Part shown: in pieces, positions 43,655 through 51,914 of the stretch | Layout: the number at the start of each line of letters is the position of its first letter | Position numbering within the stretch: the stretch's first letter is position 1 | DNA from: Pseudopedobacter sp044361595 | GTDB lineage: Bacteria > Bacteroidota > Bacteroidia > Sphingobacteriales > Sphingobacteriaceae | Direction: 5' to 3' | NCBI GenBank assembly: GCA_044361595.1 | Contig: JBIKIN010000019.1 | Coordinates: forward strand, 10,494-74,493 | DNA: 64,000 nt | The notes under the pieces: generated by a model | The model's database searches: none | What the model was told of the DNA's origin: nothing | What the model saw: the letters and a program-made list of their open reading frames with translations, nothing else | Position numbers and translations under genes: made by a program

Positions 43655-45307
43655 ATGAGGAAACACTTTTTGATAGCACTAATTTTGTTTTTATCCTTTA
43701 CAGGGTTTTCTCAAGAAAAATCCTCTTTAGAGGGGAGCTTGCCCGTTAGGCCTAATATTGTATGGATAGTTTGTGAAGATATGTCTTTGCATTTAAGTTC
43801 ATTTGGGGAAATGGCTATCCAAACGCCTAATTTAGATGCTTTAGCAAAAGATGGTATAAAATATACCAATGCTTATACAGTTGCGGGAGTTTGTGCACCA
43901 AGCAGGGTGGGTATTATAACTGCAATGTATCCTTCCTCAATAGGAGGTAATAACATGAGGAACTATCAGGCAGGGCCAAAAGATGCTAATAAATTAATGA
44001 AATCAGGTTTACCTTCTTATTCTGTAATGCCACCCGCTTATGTGAAAGGTTTTACTGAATATTTAAGAAAGGATACGTACTACTGCACTAATAATCAGAA
44101 AGAGGATTATCAGTTTGAAGCACCTGTTACCATGTGGGATGAAAGTAGTACCAAAGCGTCATGGAAAAACAGACCAGAAGGCAAACCTTTCTTTGCTGTT
44201 TTTAACTTGAATGTAACTCATGAATCTCAGATATGGGAAAGAGATAAACAACCTCTTTTGGTAGATCCAGCAAAAGTGAAAGTTCCTCCTTATTATCCAG
44301 ATGTTGCAGAAGTAAGGCATGATATCGCTCGTCAGTTAAGCAATGTGATAGAAATGGATAAACAAGCTGGCGTTTTAATTCAGCAATTAAAAGATGCTGG
44401 TTTGTATGATAACACCATCATTTTCTTTTATAGCGATCATGGAGACGGCTTGCCTTATGTAAAAAGGGAAGTAACCAAAAGAGGGCTTTGGATTCCTTTA
44501 ATTGTAAAGTTACCCAATCAGGAAAAAGCAGGAACCACAGATAATAGATTGGTATCTGGAATTGATTTTGGGCCTACCGTTTTGTCTTTAGCAAATGTTA
44601 CTGTTCCGAAATATATGGCAGGTAAGGCATTTTTAGGCTTGCAGGCAGAACCTAATCGCAAATTCATTTTTGCCGCTCGTGATAGGATGGATGAAAAGGT
44701 AGATAGAGTTCGTTCGGTTTTTGATGGCAAATATCAATACCTAAAAAATTATATGCCAGAGTTGCCTTACTATCAAGATTTAACTTATCGTTTACAATTA
44801 CCATCAATGACTAAGATTTTAGCCATGAGGGATGCTGGCCAATTAAATGCTATACAAATTCGTTGGTTTAAGTCAAAATCTCCAGAAGAGCTTTATGATA
44901 CAGAAAAGGATCCTTATCAATTAAATAACCTGATAAACGACGTAAAATATAAAGACAAAGCTACAGAGTTGAGAAATGAAATAAAAAACTGGCAAGCAGA
45001 ATTTGGAGATATCAATGCCATACCCGAAAAAGATTTGGTAAAAAAATGGTGGAATGGAAAAGATAAAGCACCTATAACAGCAAACCTAGTTTTACAGAAG
45101 GTGACTGATGGTTATATCATCGAATGTTCAACACCAGGGGCTTCTATTGGATATATTTTAAAACCAAATGAAGTGGGGTCAAAAATAGGAAATAGCTGGA
45201 GGGTTTATAATCATGAAATTATCAAGCTAAAAGCAGGCGAGACGATTAAAATTAAAGCTCAACGTATTGGATATGAGGCCTCTGAATTAGAATTTACACA
45301 GAAATAA
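43655..45307 (+). CDS. Secreted type I sulfatase
   Basis: From the ATG at 43655 the protein is 550 residues with a signal peptide (MRKHFLIALILFLSFTGFSQ). The formylglycine signature CAPSR has Cys80 as the residue to be modified, and metal ligands are suggested by VCED (D42) and FFYSDHGDGLP. It would hydrolyse sulfate esters from a glycan in the periplasm. Its place after the fucosidase cluster suggests sulfated fucose-containing polymers such as fucan, or sulfated host-like glycans, but this is inference. An in-frame TTG at 43622 adds 11 basic residues before the signal peptide and is rejected. A 178-nt gap separates it from the SDR. Confidence 0.9.
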   Translation: MRKHFLIALILFLSFTGFSQEKSSLEGSLPVRPNIVWIVCEDMSLHLSSFGEMAIQTPNLDALAKDGIKYTNAYTVAGVCAPSRVGIITAMYPSSIGGNNMRNYQAGPKDANKLMKSGLPSYSVMPPAYVKGFTEYLRKDTYYCTNNQKEDYQFEAPVTMWDESSTKASWKNRPEGKPFFAVFNLNVTHESQIWERDKQPLLVDPAKVKVPPYYPDVAEVRHDIARQLSNVIEMDKQAGVLIQQLKDAGLYDNTIIFFYSDHGDGLPYVKREVTKRGLWIPLIVKLPNQEKAGTTDNRLVSGIDFGPTVLSLANVTVPKYMAGKAFLGLQAEPNRKFIFAARDRMDEKVDRVRSVFDGKYQYLKNYMPELPYYQDLTYRLQLPSMTKILAMRDAGQLNAIQIRWFKSKSPEELYDTEKDPYQLNNLINDVKYKDKATELRNEIKNWQAEFGDINAIPEKDLVKKWWNGKDKAPITANLVLQKVTDGYIIECSTPGASIGYILKPNEVGSKIGNSWRVYNHEIIKLKAGETIKIKAQRIGYEASELEFTQK

Positions 45308-45311
45308 ATAG

Positions 45312-45602
45312 GTTAAAAGTTGTGTGATAACGAAATATCAAAAATGGCTTTATAGATAGCTTAATTTGTAATTTGACACATTATTTAATTGCACACCATG
45401 CATTACAAAAGCCTATGGAAACTAAAAGCATCATTTTAAACATTAGTTCTAAAGCTTGGGAAACTGTGCAAGAAAATACTTTAACTAGAGACTGTGCTGT
45501 AGAATTATTGACTTACGAGGCATTTGAATAAATGCCGTTGTTGCAGCCGGATACAGGGTACTACAATACGAAAGTTGGATTGCCATTTTGTGTAATACTA
45601 AT
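45312..45602 (+). pseudogene. Decayed copy of the fucose-dehydrogenase-like SDR
   Basis: This stretch aligns with about 42974-43290 of the SDR gene upstream. HHALPELKKSK becomes HHALQKPMETK; IVNISSK becomes ILNISSK; LTREWAVELL becomes LTRDCAVELL; and in a shifted frame NAVVVAE and QYESWI become NAVVAAG and QYESWI. Compared with the parent it lacks exactly 36 nt, removing SAYAASNGGRNA with the catalytic Tyr, then has a one-base deletion and a TGA stop. Both gene ends are missing. It is a clear remnant of a tandem or transferred paralogue, found right after the sulfatase stop. Confidence 0.8.
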
Positions 45603-45624
45603 TAAGGACGGAACACGGTTTAAA

Positions 45625-45658
45625 AACAAAAAACCCTTTGATTTAGTTCAAAGGGTTT
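45625..45658 (-). terminator. Hairpin terminator after tmRNA
   Basis: An 11-bp perfect stem (45631-45641 with 45648-45658) and 6-nt loop, followed on the reverse strand by a T-rich run, starting 9 nt after the mature tmRNA 3' end. Confidence 0.8.
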
Positions 45659-45666
45659 TAAGATTG

Positions 45667-46060
45667 TGGACCCGGAGGGATTCGAACCCTCGTCCAAACA
45701 TGGGACCAGTTGCGCTTTCTACATGCTTATTTTATGGTTGGTTTTCGAGAGTAGTTTGGCCATAAACAGCCTGGTTACTCCTTATTTTCTTGAGTTTTCG
45801 AGAAGAGCCCGAAACTTACTCTTCCTTATTCTAGCATTTCTGTGCTTCCATATCGATTGCCGCCAGACCGGGCCCTCGGGAAACATCTCGCTCGCACTTC
45901 TAAAGTACGACTAAGCAATCTTAACTTGGTTAAGATTAAGCAGCAAGAGCGTAGTTATTTTCGCCTTTTGTGTTTTGAGAATCAATATTTAAGCGCTGAA
46001 CCCTCATTGCGCTGCATGCTTACACACTTATCATCCATCCTGTCTATTCCGGTCGAGCCC
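45667..46060 (-). ncRNA. ssrA: Transfer-messenger RNA (tmRNA)
   Basis: Reverse-strand RNA of about 394 nt that rescues stalled ribosomes with SmpB. The 3' half shows a T arm (GAGGGTTCGAATCCCTC) and acceptor strand CGGGTCC, which pairs with 5' GGGCTCG at 46054-46060 through two G-U pairs. The CCA end is not encoded. The 5' region reads GACCGGAATAGACAGGATGG, typical of tmRNA. The tag frame lies at 45936-45965 and encodes GENNYALAA then TAA, very close to tags of other Bacteroidota. Pseudoknot-forming GC-rich stretches lie at about 45855-45925. Small forward-strand open frames here are shadows. Confidence 0.96.
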
Positions 46061-46123
46061 GTTTAGTTTGTCGGTGAATAGTTTGTTGGTTTGTTCGAAA
46101 CAAAGAACATATCATTAACGATG

Positions 46124-46131
46124 CAAAAGTA
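46124..46131 (-). promoter_or_regulatory. TAnnTTTG box for tmRNA
   Basis: TACTTTTG on the reverse strand, 64 nt before the mature tmRNA 5' end, implying a short 5' precursor removed by processing. Confidence 0.45.
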
Positions 46132-46216
46132 CCAAAATATATGAGGTTGAAAAACTAATCAGGTCTTTAGAAAGTGTTTTTGGATAAATTCTTACAATCT
46201 AACCATATCCTACAAC

Positions 46217-47419
46217 CTAATTAACTACTTTCCCCGGATAAATCTTTAACGCTTCTTCTAAGCAAGTCATTGCGTTTTTTAAATCTTCAGCGTTCAAAAC
46301 ATAAGCCATTCTTACTTGGTTAGAACCAGCTCCAGCTGTAGAATAAAAGCCAGTTGCAGGCGCCATCATTACCGTTTGGTTGTTAAAACTGAAATCCTCT
46401 AACATCCATTGGCAAAATTTATCAGCATTATCTATGGGTAAACTAGCCACCACATAAAAAGCTCCACCCGGATTAGGGCAAAAAACACCGTCCATTTTAT
46501 TTAAAGTCGAAACTAAAATATCTCTGCGCTTTGTGTATTCTTTGTTTACCTCCTCAAAATAGCTGTCTGGCGTATCAATTGCAGCCGTTCCTGCAATTTG
46601 CTCAACCATTCCAGCACTTAATCTAGCTTGTGCAAACTTTAAGGCAGATGCAATAACTTCTTTATTTTTGGTAATCATACAGCCTAATCTGGCACCACAA
46701 GCACTATATCGTTTAGACACCGTATCCATAATAACTACGTTTTCTTCTAATCCAGTTAAATGCATTGGCGATATAAATTCTTTTCCATCATAGCAAAACT
46801 CTCTATAAGCTTCATCCGCAAAAAGGTATAAATCGTACTTCAAAACCAAAGATTTTAAAGCCTCCATCTCCTCTAAACTATATAAATAACCTGTAGGGTT
46901 GTTTGGATTACAAATGATAATAGCCTTGGTTTTTTCGGTAATTAACTTCTCAAACTCGGCAATAGGAGGTAGGGCAAAACCATTTTCTATAAAAGACAAA
47001 ATAGGCTTTACCACCACATCAGTTTGGCAGGCAAAACCATTATAATTAGCATAAAATGGTTCTGGAATAATCACTTCATCGCCAGGGTTTAGGCAAGTCA
47101 TCATGGCAATATTAATCGCTTCAGAACCACCAGTAGTTACAATAATATTTTCTGGCGTAATCCCGTAATTTAATTTATTGTAGTAAGAGGCAAGTTTGGT
47201 GCGGTATGTTAAAGTCCCTTCAGACGATGTATAAGCCCATACCTTAAAATCTATATTTTTTACAGCATCTAACATCACTTCTGGTGTAGCAATATCTGGT
47301 TGCCCAATGTTTAAATGATAAACTTTTTTTCCTTCTTGTTTAGCTTTCTCTGCAAACGGAGTTAACTTCCTAATTGGAGATGCTGGCATCTCTATTCCCT
47401 TTTCTGAAATTTTTGGCAT
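46217..47419 (-). CDS. Pyridoxal-phosphate aminotransferase (aspartate aminotransferase family, class I)
   Basis: A 400-residue fold-type I aminotransferase. NPNNPTG (171-177), the cofactor-binding D202 (ADEAYRE) and Schiff-base K236 (TVSKRYSACGARLG) are visible. It moves amino groups between aspartate or other amino acids and 2-oxoglutarate in the cytoplasm; substrate preference cannot be set from sequence. A TAnnTTTG box ends 4 nt before its ATG, predicting a leaderless transcript. No operon partner is visible; tmRNA lies downstream. Confidence 0.92.
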   Translation of the reverse strand: MPKISEKGIEMPASPIRKLTPFAEKAKQEGKKVYHLNIGQPDIATPEVMLDAVKNIDFKVWAYTSSEGTLTYRTKLASYYNKLNYGITPENIIVTTGGSEAINIAMMTCLNPGDEVIIPEPFYANYNGFACQTDVVVKPILSFIENGFALPPIAEFEKLITEKTKAIIICNPNNPTGYLYSLEEMEALKSLVLKYDLYLFADEAYREFCYDGKEFISPMHLTGLEENVVIMDTVSKRYSACGARLGCMITKNKEVIASALKFAQARLSAGMVEQIAGTAAIDTPDSYFEEVNKEYTKRRDILVSTLNKMDGVFCPNPGGAFYVVASLPIDNADKFCQWMLEDFSFNNQTVMMAPATGFYSTAGAGSNQVRMAYVLNAEDLKNAMTCLEEALKIYPGKVVN

Positions 47420-47423
47420 GGTA

Positions 47424-47431
47424 CAAAGGTA
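47424..47431 (-). promoter_or_regulatory. TAnnTTTG box directly before aminotransferase gene
   Basis: TACCTTTG on the reverse strand, then four bases (GTAC) and the ATG at 47419. It is the same very short spacing as at 3787 and 15419. Confidence 0.5.
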
Positions 47432-47504
47432 TAGTTTAAGTTATCAAATTATAAAAGCAGAGGATTAAATTCTATAAGATGAGTGTAAAAAATATGATAT
47501 GGAA

Positions 47505-47650
47505 ATGTGGGCGTTTCCTCGCTGAAAAGGAGCGGGGTCGGGCTTTACGCTGTAGTTTTTTGTCTTATCCTTCGACTCCGCTCAGGATGACAAAAAAGCT
47601 GTGGCTTCTCCGTAGGTTCAAAGAACTCCTTTGGAGAGTCCTTTGGACAA
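47505..47650. repeat. GC-rich interspersed-repeat-like intergenic block
   Basis: The space between the aminotransferase and TOPRIM-like genes holds no convincing gene. It contains GC-rich segments unlike the surroundings: 47507-47552 (GGGCGTTTCCTCGC... TCGGGCTTTACGC), 47569-47593 (CCTTCGACTCCGCTCAGGATG, from memory a very common Bacteroidota interspersed motif) and two copies of TCCTTTGGA at 47627-47635 and 47639-47647. Copy number in this genome is unverified. Confidence 0.55.
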
Positions 47651-47681
47651 TCTCTAACGCAGAAACTTTTTTAATGGAAAT

Positions 47682-48251
47682 TTAAGCGACTAGTTTTTTA
47701 TCAAGCTCTTGAATAAATTTTTTGAATGTTTTAGAATTTTTAAAAACTACCTCAAATCTTAATTTTTTAAAGATAGCAGGACAATCATTTTCATGAAATT
47801 CCTTTTTATTGTTTCGAGTTTTTCTTTTTAGTTCTTCCTTAGGCTCTTTGACGAACTCTGGGTCACCTTTGAAGTTTAATTTAGTTTTATACAAATCATT
47901 AAAAACTTCAATATCAGCGAAAATTAATGATTCTAGTTCCCAAATATTAAGAAGTAAAACACTTTCTTTTATTTCTGTCTCAATTTCTGAATGCCAATCT
48001 AAACGATTTTTAATTTTATCAGTTTCGGTTATAAATCCATCTAAATCTCTGATACAAATTGCAAATTTGCAATTGTGTAATTTGAAATTATTTATAATAA
48101 CTCTTCTTCCTTTTGGGGAGACAATATCGTCACCCCTTAAGTTTGGACTAATATTTTTGAAAATTAATGAATCTTGATATTTCTGATGTATTAAATGAGA
48201 AATCGCATCAATATCATTTTTAAATTCTCCAGCAATTCCTACTCTTGTCAT
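47682..48251 (-). CDS. TOPRIM-like (DUF4276-type) protein, partner of AAA ATPase
   Basis: From the ATG at 48251 the protein is 189 residues. E9 in RVGIAGEFKND and D69/D71 in CIRDLDGF match the Glu and DxD positions of a TOPRIM metal site, and WELESLIFAD (104-113) resembles a motif of DUF4276-type proteins. TOPRIM domains cut or rejoin DNA or RNA. The ATG overlaps the ATPase stop by 4 nt (ATGA), which is why this start is preferred to the in-frame ATG at 48275. Together the pair resembles split versions of OLD-family nucleases or AbiL/RloAB-like abortive infection modules; function is inferred. Confidence 0.78.
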   Translation of the reverse strand: MTRVGIAGEFKNDIDAISHLIHQKYQDSLIFKNISPNLRGDDIVSPKGRRVIINNFKLHNCKFAICIRDLDGFITETDKIKNRLDWHSEIETEIKESVLLLNIWELESLIFADIEVFNDLYKTKLNFKGDPEFVKEPKEELKRKTRNNKKEFHENDCPAIFKKLRFEVVFKNSKTFKKFIQELDKKLVA

Positions 48252-49432
48252 TCTTCTAAACTGGAATAAAGCCAAAAATCACTTAAAAAGCCAACATCTT
48301 CTCTGTAATTAGCAGCATGCTCTTTTTCTTCAATTGTTAAATGTCTAACTTGAGTTCCTTCGCTTTTTTCATAAGAAGCAATCAAAATATTATCTAATTC
48401 GTCTTTATCTAAATGATCTAAAGCTTTTGGAGAATGTGTTGAAATAATAATTTGTTTAGTTTCTGATTCCTTTTTAATAAAATCCATTAATAAGCTAAAC
48501 TGATGAGGATGAATACCTAATTCTGGTTCTTCAATTAATATTAAACCGGATTCTTTAGCAGTAATTTCAGTAATTATATAAAACAATCTTTTTGTTCCAT
48601 CTGAAAGTTGTGAATAGGATAACCAAGTGTCATTAACTAAAAATTCTATTTTTAAATTTTCAATCAATAATTGATTATCATCTTCATAAATGTTTATATT
48701 GGTGTTAAATCTTAAACTTTTAATTGGAGAATATTTGTTAAGATTCAAAATAATATTTTCAGGGATAATTAATTCATCCTTTATAGTCTCTCTCGTTAGT
48801 AAACTAGATGTGCCGTTTTCTAGCTGCATCGATAGCTCAGCTCTCCAAAATAGATTGTTTAAGAAATTTAAAGTTTTTGGCTTATACCAAATTCCTCCAT
48901 TCAAATCGATTTCGATTATCCCTGCTTTTTCAATGCAATCAAGGTTTTCAGGAAAACCGAATTTCATATAAAGAGGCCAAGGGAATTTATAGCCTATTTC
49001 AACAAAAAAAGAACCTATACTACGGGAAATTACATATTCTTTGCTTTGAAACGTAATAATTTCACTCGTAAAACTATCAGAGAACCCTTCATGTTTTAAA
49101 TCCTGATTTATAAATAGTTTTCTCTTTATATTAAATTTTGGAATTGTTAAATCATCTAATTTACTAATAATGTCAATAGCAATTCTTTCATATTCTATCT
49201 CAAACGAGTTTTCATCTTCTGTTAAAAAAATAAAATTAGAAAATTTGAAATTACTTTTAGATGTTGATGGATTTAAGACATTCTCTATTGAATCAAACAA
49301 ATTAGATTTACCAGCTCCATTTTTACCTATCAAAATATTTAGACCTTTATTTATTTCAAATTCGCAATCAATGATAGATTTGTATCCTTTTAAATGAAGT
49401 TTAGTTAAATAAAGTGGCTTTAAGTCTGACAT
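48248..49432 (-). CDS. AAA (SMC/OLD-like) ATPase, probable defence module component
   Basis: A 394-residue ATPase of the ABC/SMC-like AAA class. Walker A is GKNGAGKS (36-43), the signature is LSDGT (276-280), Walker B is LILIEEPE (297-304) and the switch histidine is H333 in STHSP. The N-terminal LHLKGYKSIIDCEFEINKG is typical of OLD/RecF-type proteins. A middle region of about 200 residues is unassigned. No nuclease is fused; the TOPRIM-like protein encoded by the overlapping downstream gene would supply it. The reverse-strand box TACATTTG at 49451-49458 is a probable promoter. Confidence 0.85.
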   Translation of the reverse strand: MSDLKPLYLTKLHLKGYKSIIDCEFEINKGLNILIGKNGAGKSNLFDSIENVLNPSTSKSNFKFSNFIFLTEDENSFEIEYERIAIDIISKLDDLTIPKFNIKRKLFINQDLKHEGFSDSFTSEIITFQSKEYVISRSIGSFFVEIGYKFPWPLYMKFGFPENLDCIEKAGIIEIDLNGGIWYKPKTLNFLNNLFWRAELSMQLENGTSSLLTRETIKDELIIPENIILNLNKYSPIKSLRFNTNINIYEDDNQLLIENLKIEFLVNDTWLSYSQLSDGTKRLFYIITEITAKESGLILIEEPELGIHPHQFSLLMDFIKKESETKQIIISTHSPKALDHLDKDELDNILIASYEKSEGTQVRHLTIEEKEHAANYREDVGFLSDFWLYSSLEE

Positions 49433-49450
49433 TTAAGATTTCCTATTTTA

Positions 49451-49458
49451 CAAATGTA
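49451..49458 (-). promoter_or_regulatory. TAnnTTTG box for AAA/TOPRIM operon
   Basis: TACATTTG on the reverse strand, 18 nt before the ATPase ATG. It gives the pair its own promoter, separate from purM. Confidence 0.45.
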
Positions 49459-49477
49459 AGTTAAAAATTTTCAAAGG

Positions 49478-50656
49478 TTAATTATAAACAAACTCACCTT
49501 TTTCAGAAGTTATCGTCACTTGTTTTTGAGCTGCATTCTCTACCCTTCCCACAATTTGAGCATCAATACCAAAAGATTGTGAGATGGATATGATATCTTG
49601 CGCAATCTCTTGTGGAACATATAACTCCATACGATGCCCCATATTAAATACTTTATACATTTCTTTCCAATCAGTTCCAGATTGTTCTTGAATTAAAGTG
49701 AACAAAGGCGGAATTGGAAATAAATTATCTTTAATAATATGTAGTTTTTCAACAAAATGAAGCACTTTAGTTTGTGCGCCACCACTGCAATGCACCATTC
49801 CGTGTATTTGTAAACGATGTTGATCTAATATTTTCTTAATTACAGGAGCATAAGTACGAGTAGGAGAAAGCACTAATTTACCAGCGGTAACCGTTAAATT
49901 ATCTGCTATTTTTATCACATCAGTTAATGCTTTTTGTCCCGAGAAAACTAAATCGAACGGTACAGCAGGGTCAAAACTTTCTGGATATTGATGAGCAATA
50001 GATTTTTGAAAAACATCATGACGGGCAGATGTTAATCCATTAGAACCCATTCCACCATTATATTCGCTTTCATAAGTGGCTTGTCCGCTTGATGATAATC
50101 CTACAATCACATCTCCAGCCTGTATGTTGTGATTAGAAATCACGTCTTCACGTTTCATGCGGCAGGTTACGGTAGAATCTACAATAATGGTACGTACTAA
50201 ATCACCTACATCGGCAGTTTCGCCACCGGTAGAGTAAATATTGATGCCCATTTCTCGTAAATCGGCTAAAATTTCTTCGGTACCGTTTATAATTTCGGCA
50301 ATAACCTCACCAGGTATTAAATTTTTATTTCTCCCGATGGTAGACGATATTAAAATATGGTCTGTAGCACCTACACAAAGTAAATCATCTAAATTCATGA
50401 TGATGGCATCTTGTGCGATACCTTTCCAAACAGAAATATCGCCTGTTTCTTTCCAATAAATGTAAGCTAAAGAAGATTTTGTGCCAGCTCCATCAGCATG
50501 CATAATGTTGCAATAGGCATCATCATTTCCTAATATATCTGGAATTATTTTGCAAAATGCTTGAGGGAAAATTCCTTTATCTATATTTTTGATGGCGTTA
50601 TGCACATCTTCTTTTCCGGCAGAAACGCCTCGTTGATTGTAACGGTTATCACTCAT
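49478..50656 (-). CDS. purM: Phosphoribosylformylglycinamidine cyclo-ligase (AIR synthase)
   Basis: A 392-residue protein of the PurM superfamily that closes the imidazole ring of AIR in purine synthesis using ATP. MSDNRYNQRGVSAGKEDVH opens the protein; MHADGAGTKSSLAYIYWK (about 53-70), DLLCVGA and YSTGGETADVGD are family hallmarks, with VIVGLSSSGQATYESEYNGG further on. It is somewhat longer than E. coli PurM (345), as seems usual in Bacteroidota. A promoter box ends 7 nt before its ATG, so it is transcribed separately from nuoD 50 nt upstream. Confidence 0.93.
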   Translation of the reverse strand: MSDNRYNQRGVSAGKEDVHNAIKNIDKGIFPQAFCKIIPDILGNDDAYCNIMHADGAGTKSSLAYIYWKETGDISVWKGIAQDAIIMNLDDLLCVGATDHILISSTIGRNKNLIPGEVIAEIINGTEEILADLREMGINIYSTGGETADVGDLVRTIIVDSTVTCRMKREDVISNHNIQAGDVIVGLSSSGQATYESEYNGGMGSNGLTSARHDVFQKSIAHQYPESFDPAVPFDLVFSGQKALTDVIKIADNLTVTAGKLVLSPTRTYAPVIKKILDQHRLQIHGMVHCSGGAQTKVLHFVEKLHIIKDNLFPIPPLFTLIQEQSGTDWKEMYKVFNMGHRMELYVPQEIAQDIISISQSFGIDAQIVGRVENAAQKQVTITSEKGEFVYN

Positions 50657-50663
50657 GATGGGG

Positions 50664-50671
50664 CAAAGATA
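50664..50671 (-). promoter_or_regulatory. TAnnTTTG box directly before purM
   Basis: TATCTTTG on the reverse strand, then seven bases and the ATG at 50656. Confidence 0.5.
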
Positions 50672-50705
50672 TTAAAAAGCTTTAAGCAGTTTAAAAATTC
50701 TAATT

Positions 50706-51914
50706 TTATCTGTCTACTTCTCCTAAAACAATGTCTAAAGAACCAATAATAGCTACCAAATCCGCAATCATCACACCTTTAGAAATCTCTGGTAGAACAG
50801 ATAAATTACTAAAACTTGGTCCGCGAGATTTTACCCTAAAAGGTTTATCAGAACGGCCATCGGCAATAAAATAGAAACCAATTTCACCTTTAGGGTTTTC
50901 TGCCCTTATGTAAAAGTCTTGCGCTTTCGGAATTGTTTTTTTAGGAACTAAAGCTCTTGGGTCAAACTCTTTAGTGCGTTTATGCTCTTTGGTTAGTTTT
51001 TCTACGCTTTGCTCAATAATTTTTAACGATTCAGCAATTTCATCTATACGGACTTTGTAACGATTCCAGCAATCGCCTACAGTGCCAATTTCTCCTTTGG
51101 CGTAGGGTATTTCAAAATCTATCTCAGGGTAAACCGAATATTCATCTACTCTTCTCAAATCGTATTTTAAGCCCGAACCACGTAGCATTGGACCGCTACA
51201 ACCATAATTTATAGCAACATCTAAAGGTAAAACGCCAATATTTGCTGTGCGAGAAATAAAAATTTGGTTTTCGGTTAAAAGCTCATTAAGCTCTTTCATT
51301 TTTGGTTTAAAGTAGCTCACAAATTCTTGGCAACGTTCTTCAAATCCTACAGGGACATCGTAAAATAAACCACCTATCCAAATGTAGTTATATAACATCC
51401 TTGCTCCCGAAGCCCATTCCAGCATATTCATGATGTGCTCACGGTCTCTAAAGCACCATAAAAAAGGAGTAAAAGCACCAATATCAATCCCATAGGTGCC
51501 AATTGCAATTAAATGTGAGGCAATGCGGTTTAATTCGCAAACTAAAACTCTAATGTATTCTACACGTTTTGGGATGTCATTTTCTATACCTAACATTCGC
51601 TCTACGCCCATTACAAAAGCATGGTTATTGTTCATAGAAGCTAGATAATCCATTCTATCAGTATAGGGAATGATCTGACTGTAATTTAGCGCTTCGCTGT
51701 GCTTATCAAAACAACGATGTAGATAACCTAAATGTGGAATAACCTCTTTTACTATTTCACCGTCAGTTATCAATTCTAATCGTAAAACACCATGTGTACT
51801 TGGGTGTTGTGGCCCTAAATTTAGAACCATTTCTTCTGCACTTACATTCTCAATTTTAGTTTGATAATGTTTTAAAGCGTCTTGATGGAACTTATTTAAT
51901 GTGTTTGACATCAT
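50706..51914 (-). CDS. nuoD: NADH-quinone oxidoreductase subunit D
   Basis: A 402-residue NuoD (49-kDa subunit) of respiratory complex I, at the quinone-binding junction. NLGPQHPSTHGVLRLEL (about 29-45), LHRCFDKHSEALNYSQIIPYTDRMDY and GKGEIGFY-like PKGEIGFYFIADG near 340 are typical, and the C-terminus ends with LGEVDR. It directly follows nuoC with no gap. The neighbours nuoA, nuoB and nuoE-N, expected in a complete operon, are absent: purM lies downstream and pdxH upstream. Confidence 0.96.
   Translation of the reverse strand: MMSNTLNKFHQDALKHYQTKIENVSAEEMVLNLGPQHPSTHGVLRLELITDGEIVKEVIPHLGYLHRCFDKHSEALNYSQIIPYTDRMDYLASMNNNHAFVMGVERMLGIENDIPKRVEYIRVLVCELNRIASHLIAIGTYGIDIGAFTPFLWCFRDREHIMNMLEWASGARMLYNYIWIGGLFYDVPVGFEERCQEFVSYFKPKMKELNELLTENQIFISRTANIGVLPLDVAINYGCSGPMLRGSGLKYDLRRVDEYSVYPEIDFEIPYAKGEIGTVGDCWNRYKVRIDEIAESLKIIEQSVEKLTKEHKRTKEFDPRALVPKKTIPKAQDFYIRAENPKGEIGFYFIADGRSDKPFRVKSRGPSFSNLSVLPEISKGVMIADLVAIIGSLDIVLGEVDR

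Noticed and set aside
45667..45730. tRNA-like 3' end (GGTTCGAATCC) that could be called a tRNA gene
   Set aside because: No matching tRNA 5' half is adjacent; the acceptor partner is 390 nt away and the tag frame identifies tmRNA.
45532..46066. Three small overlapping forward-strand open frames
   Set aside because: They lie in the SDR remnant and on the complement of the tmRNA; one contains the complement of the T arm.
47479..47685. Forward-strand open frame of 68 codons in the repeat block
   Set aside because: It reads through GC-rich interspersed sequence; the product has no domain and the frame depends on the repeat composition.
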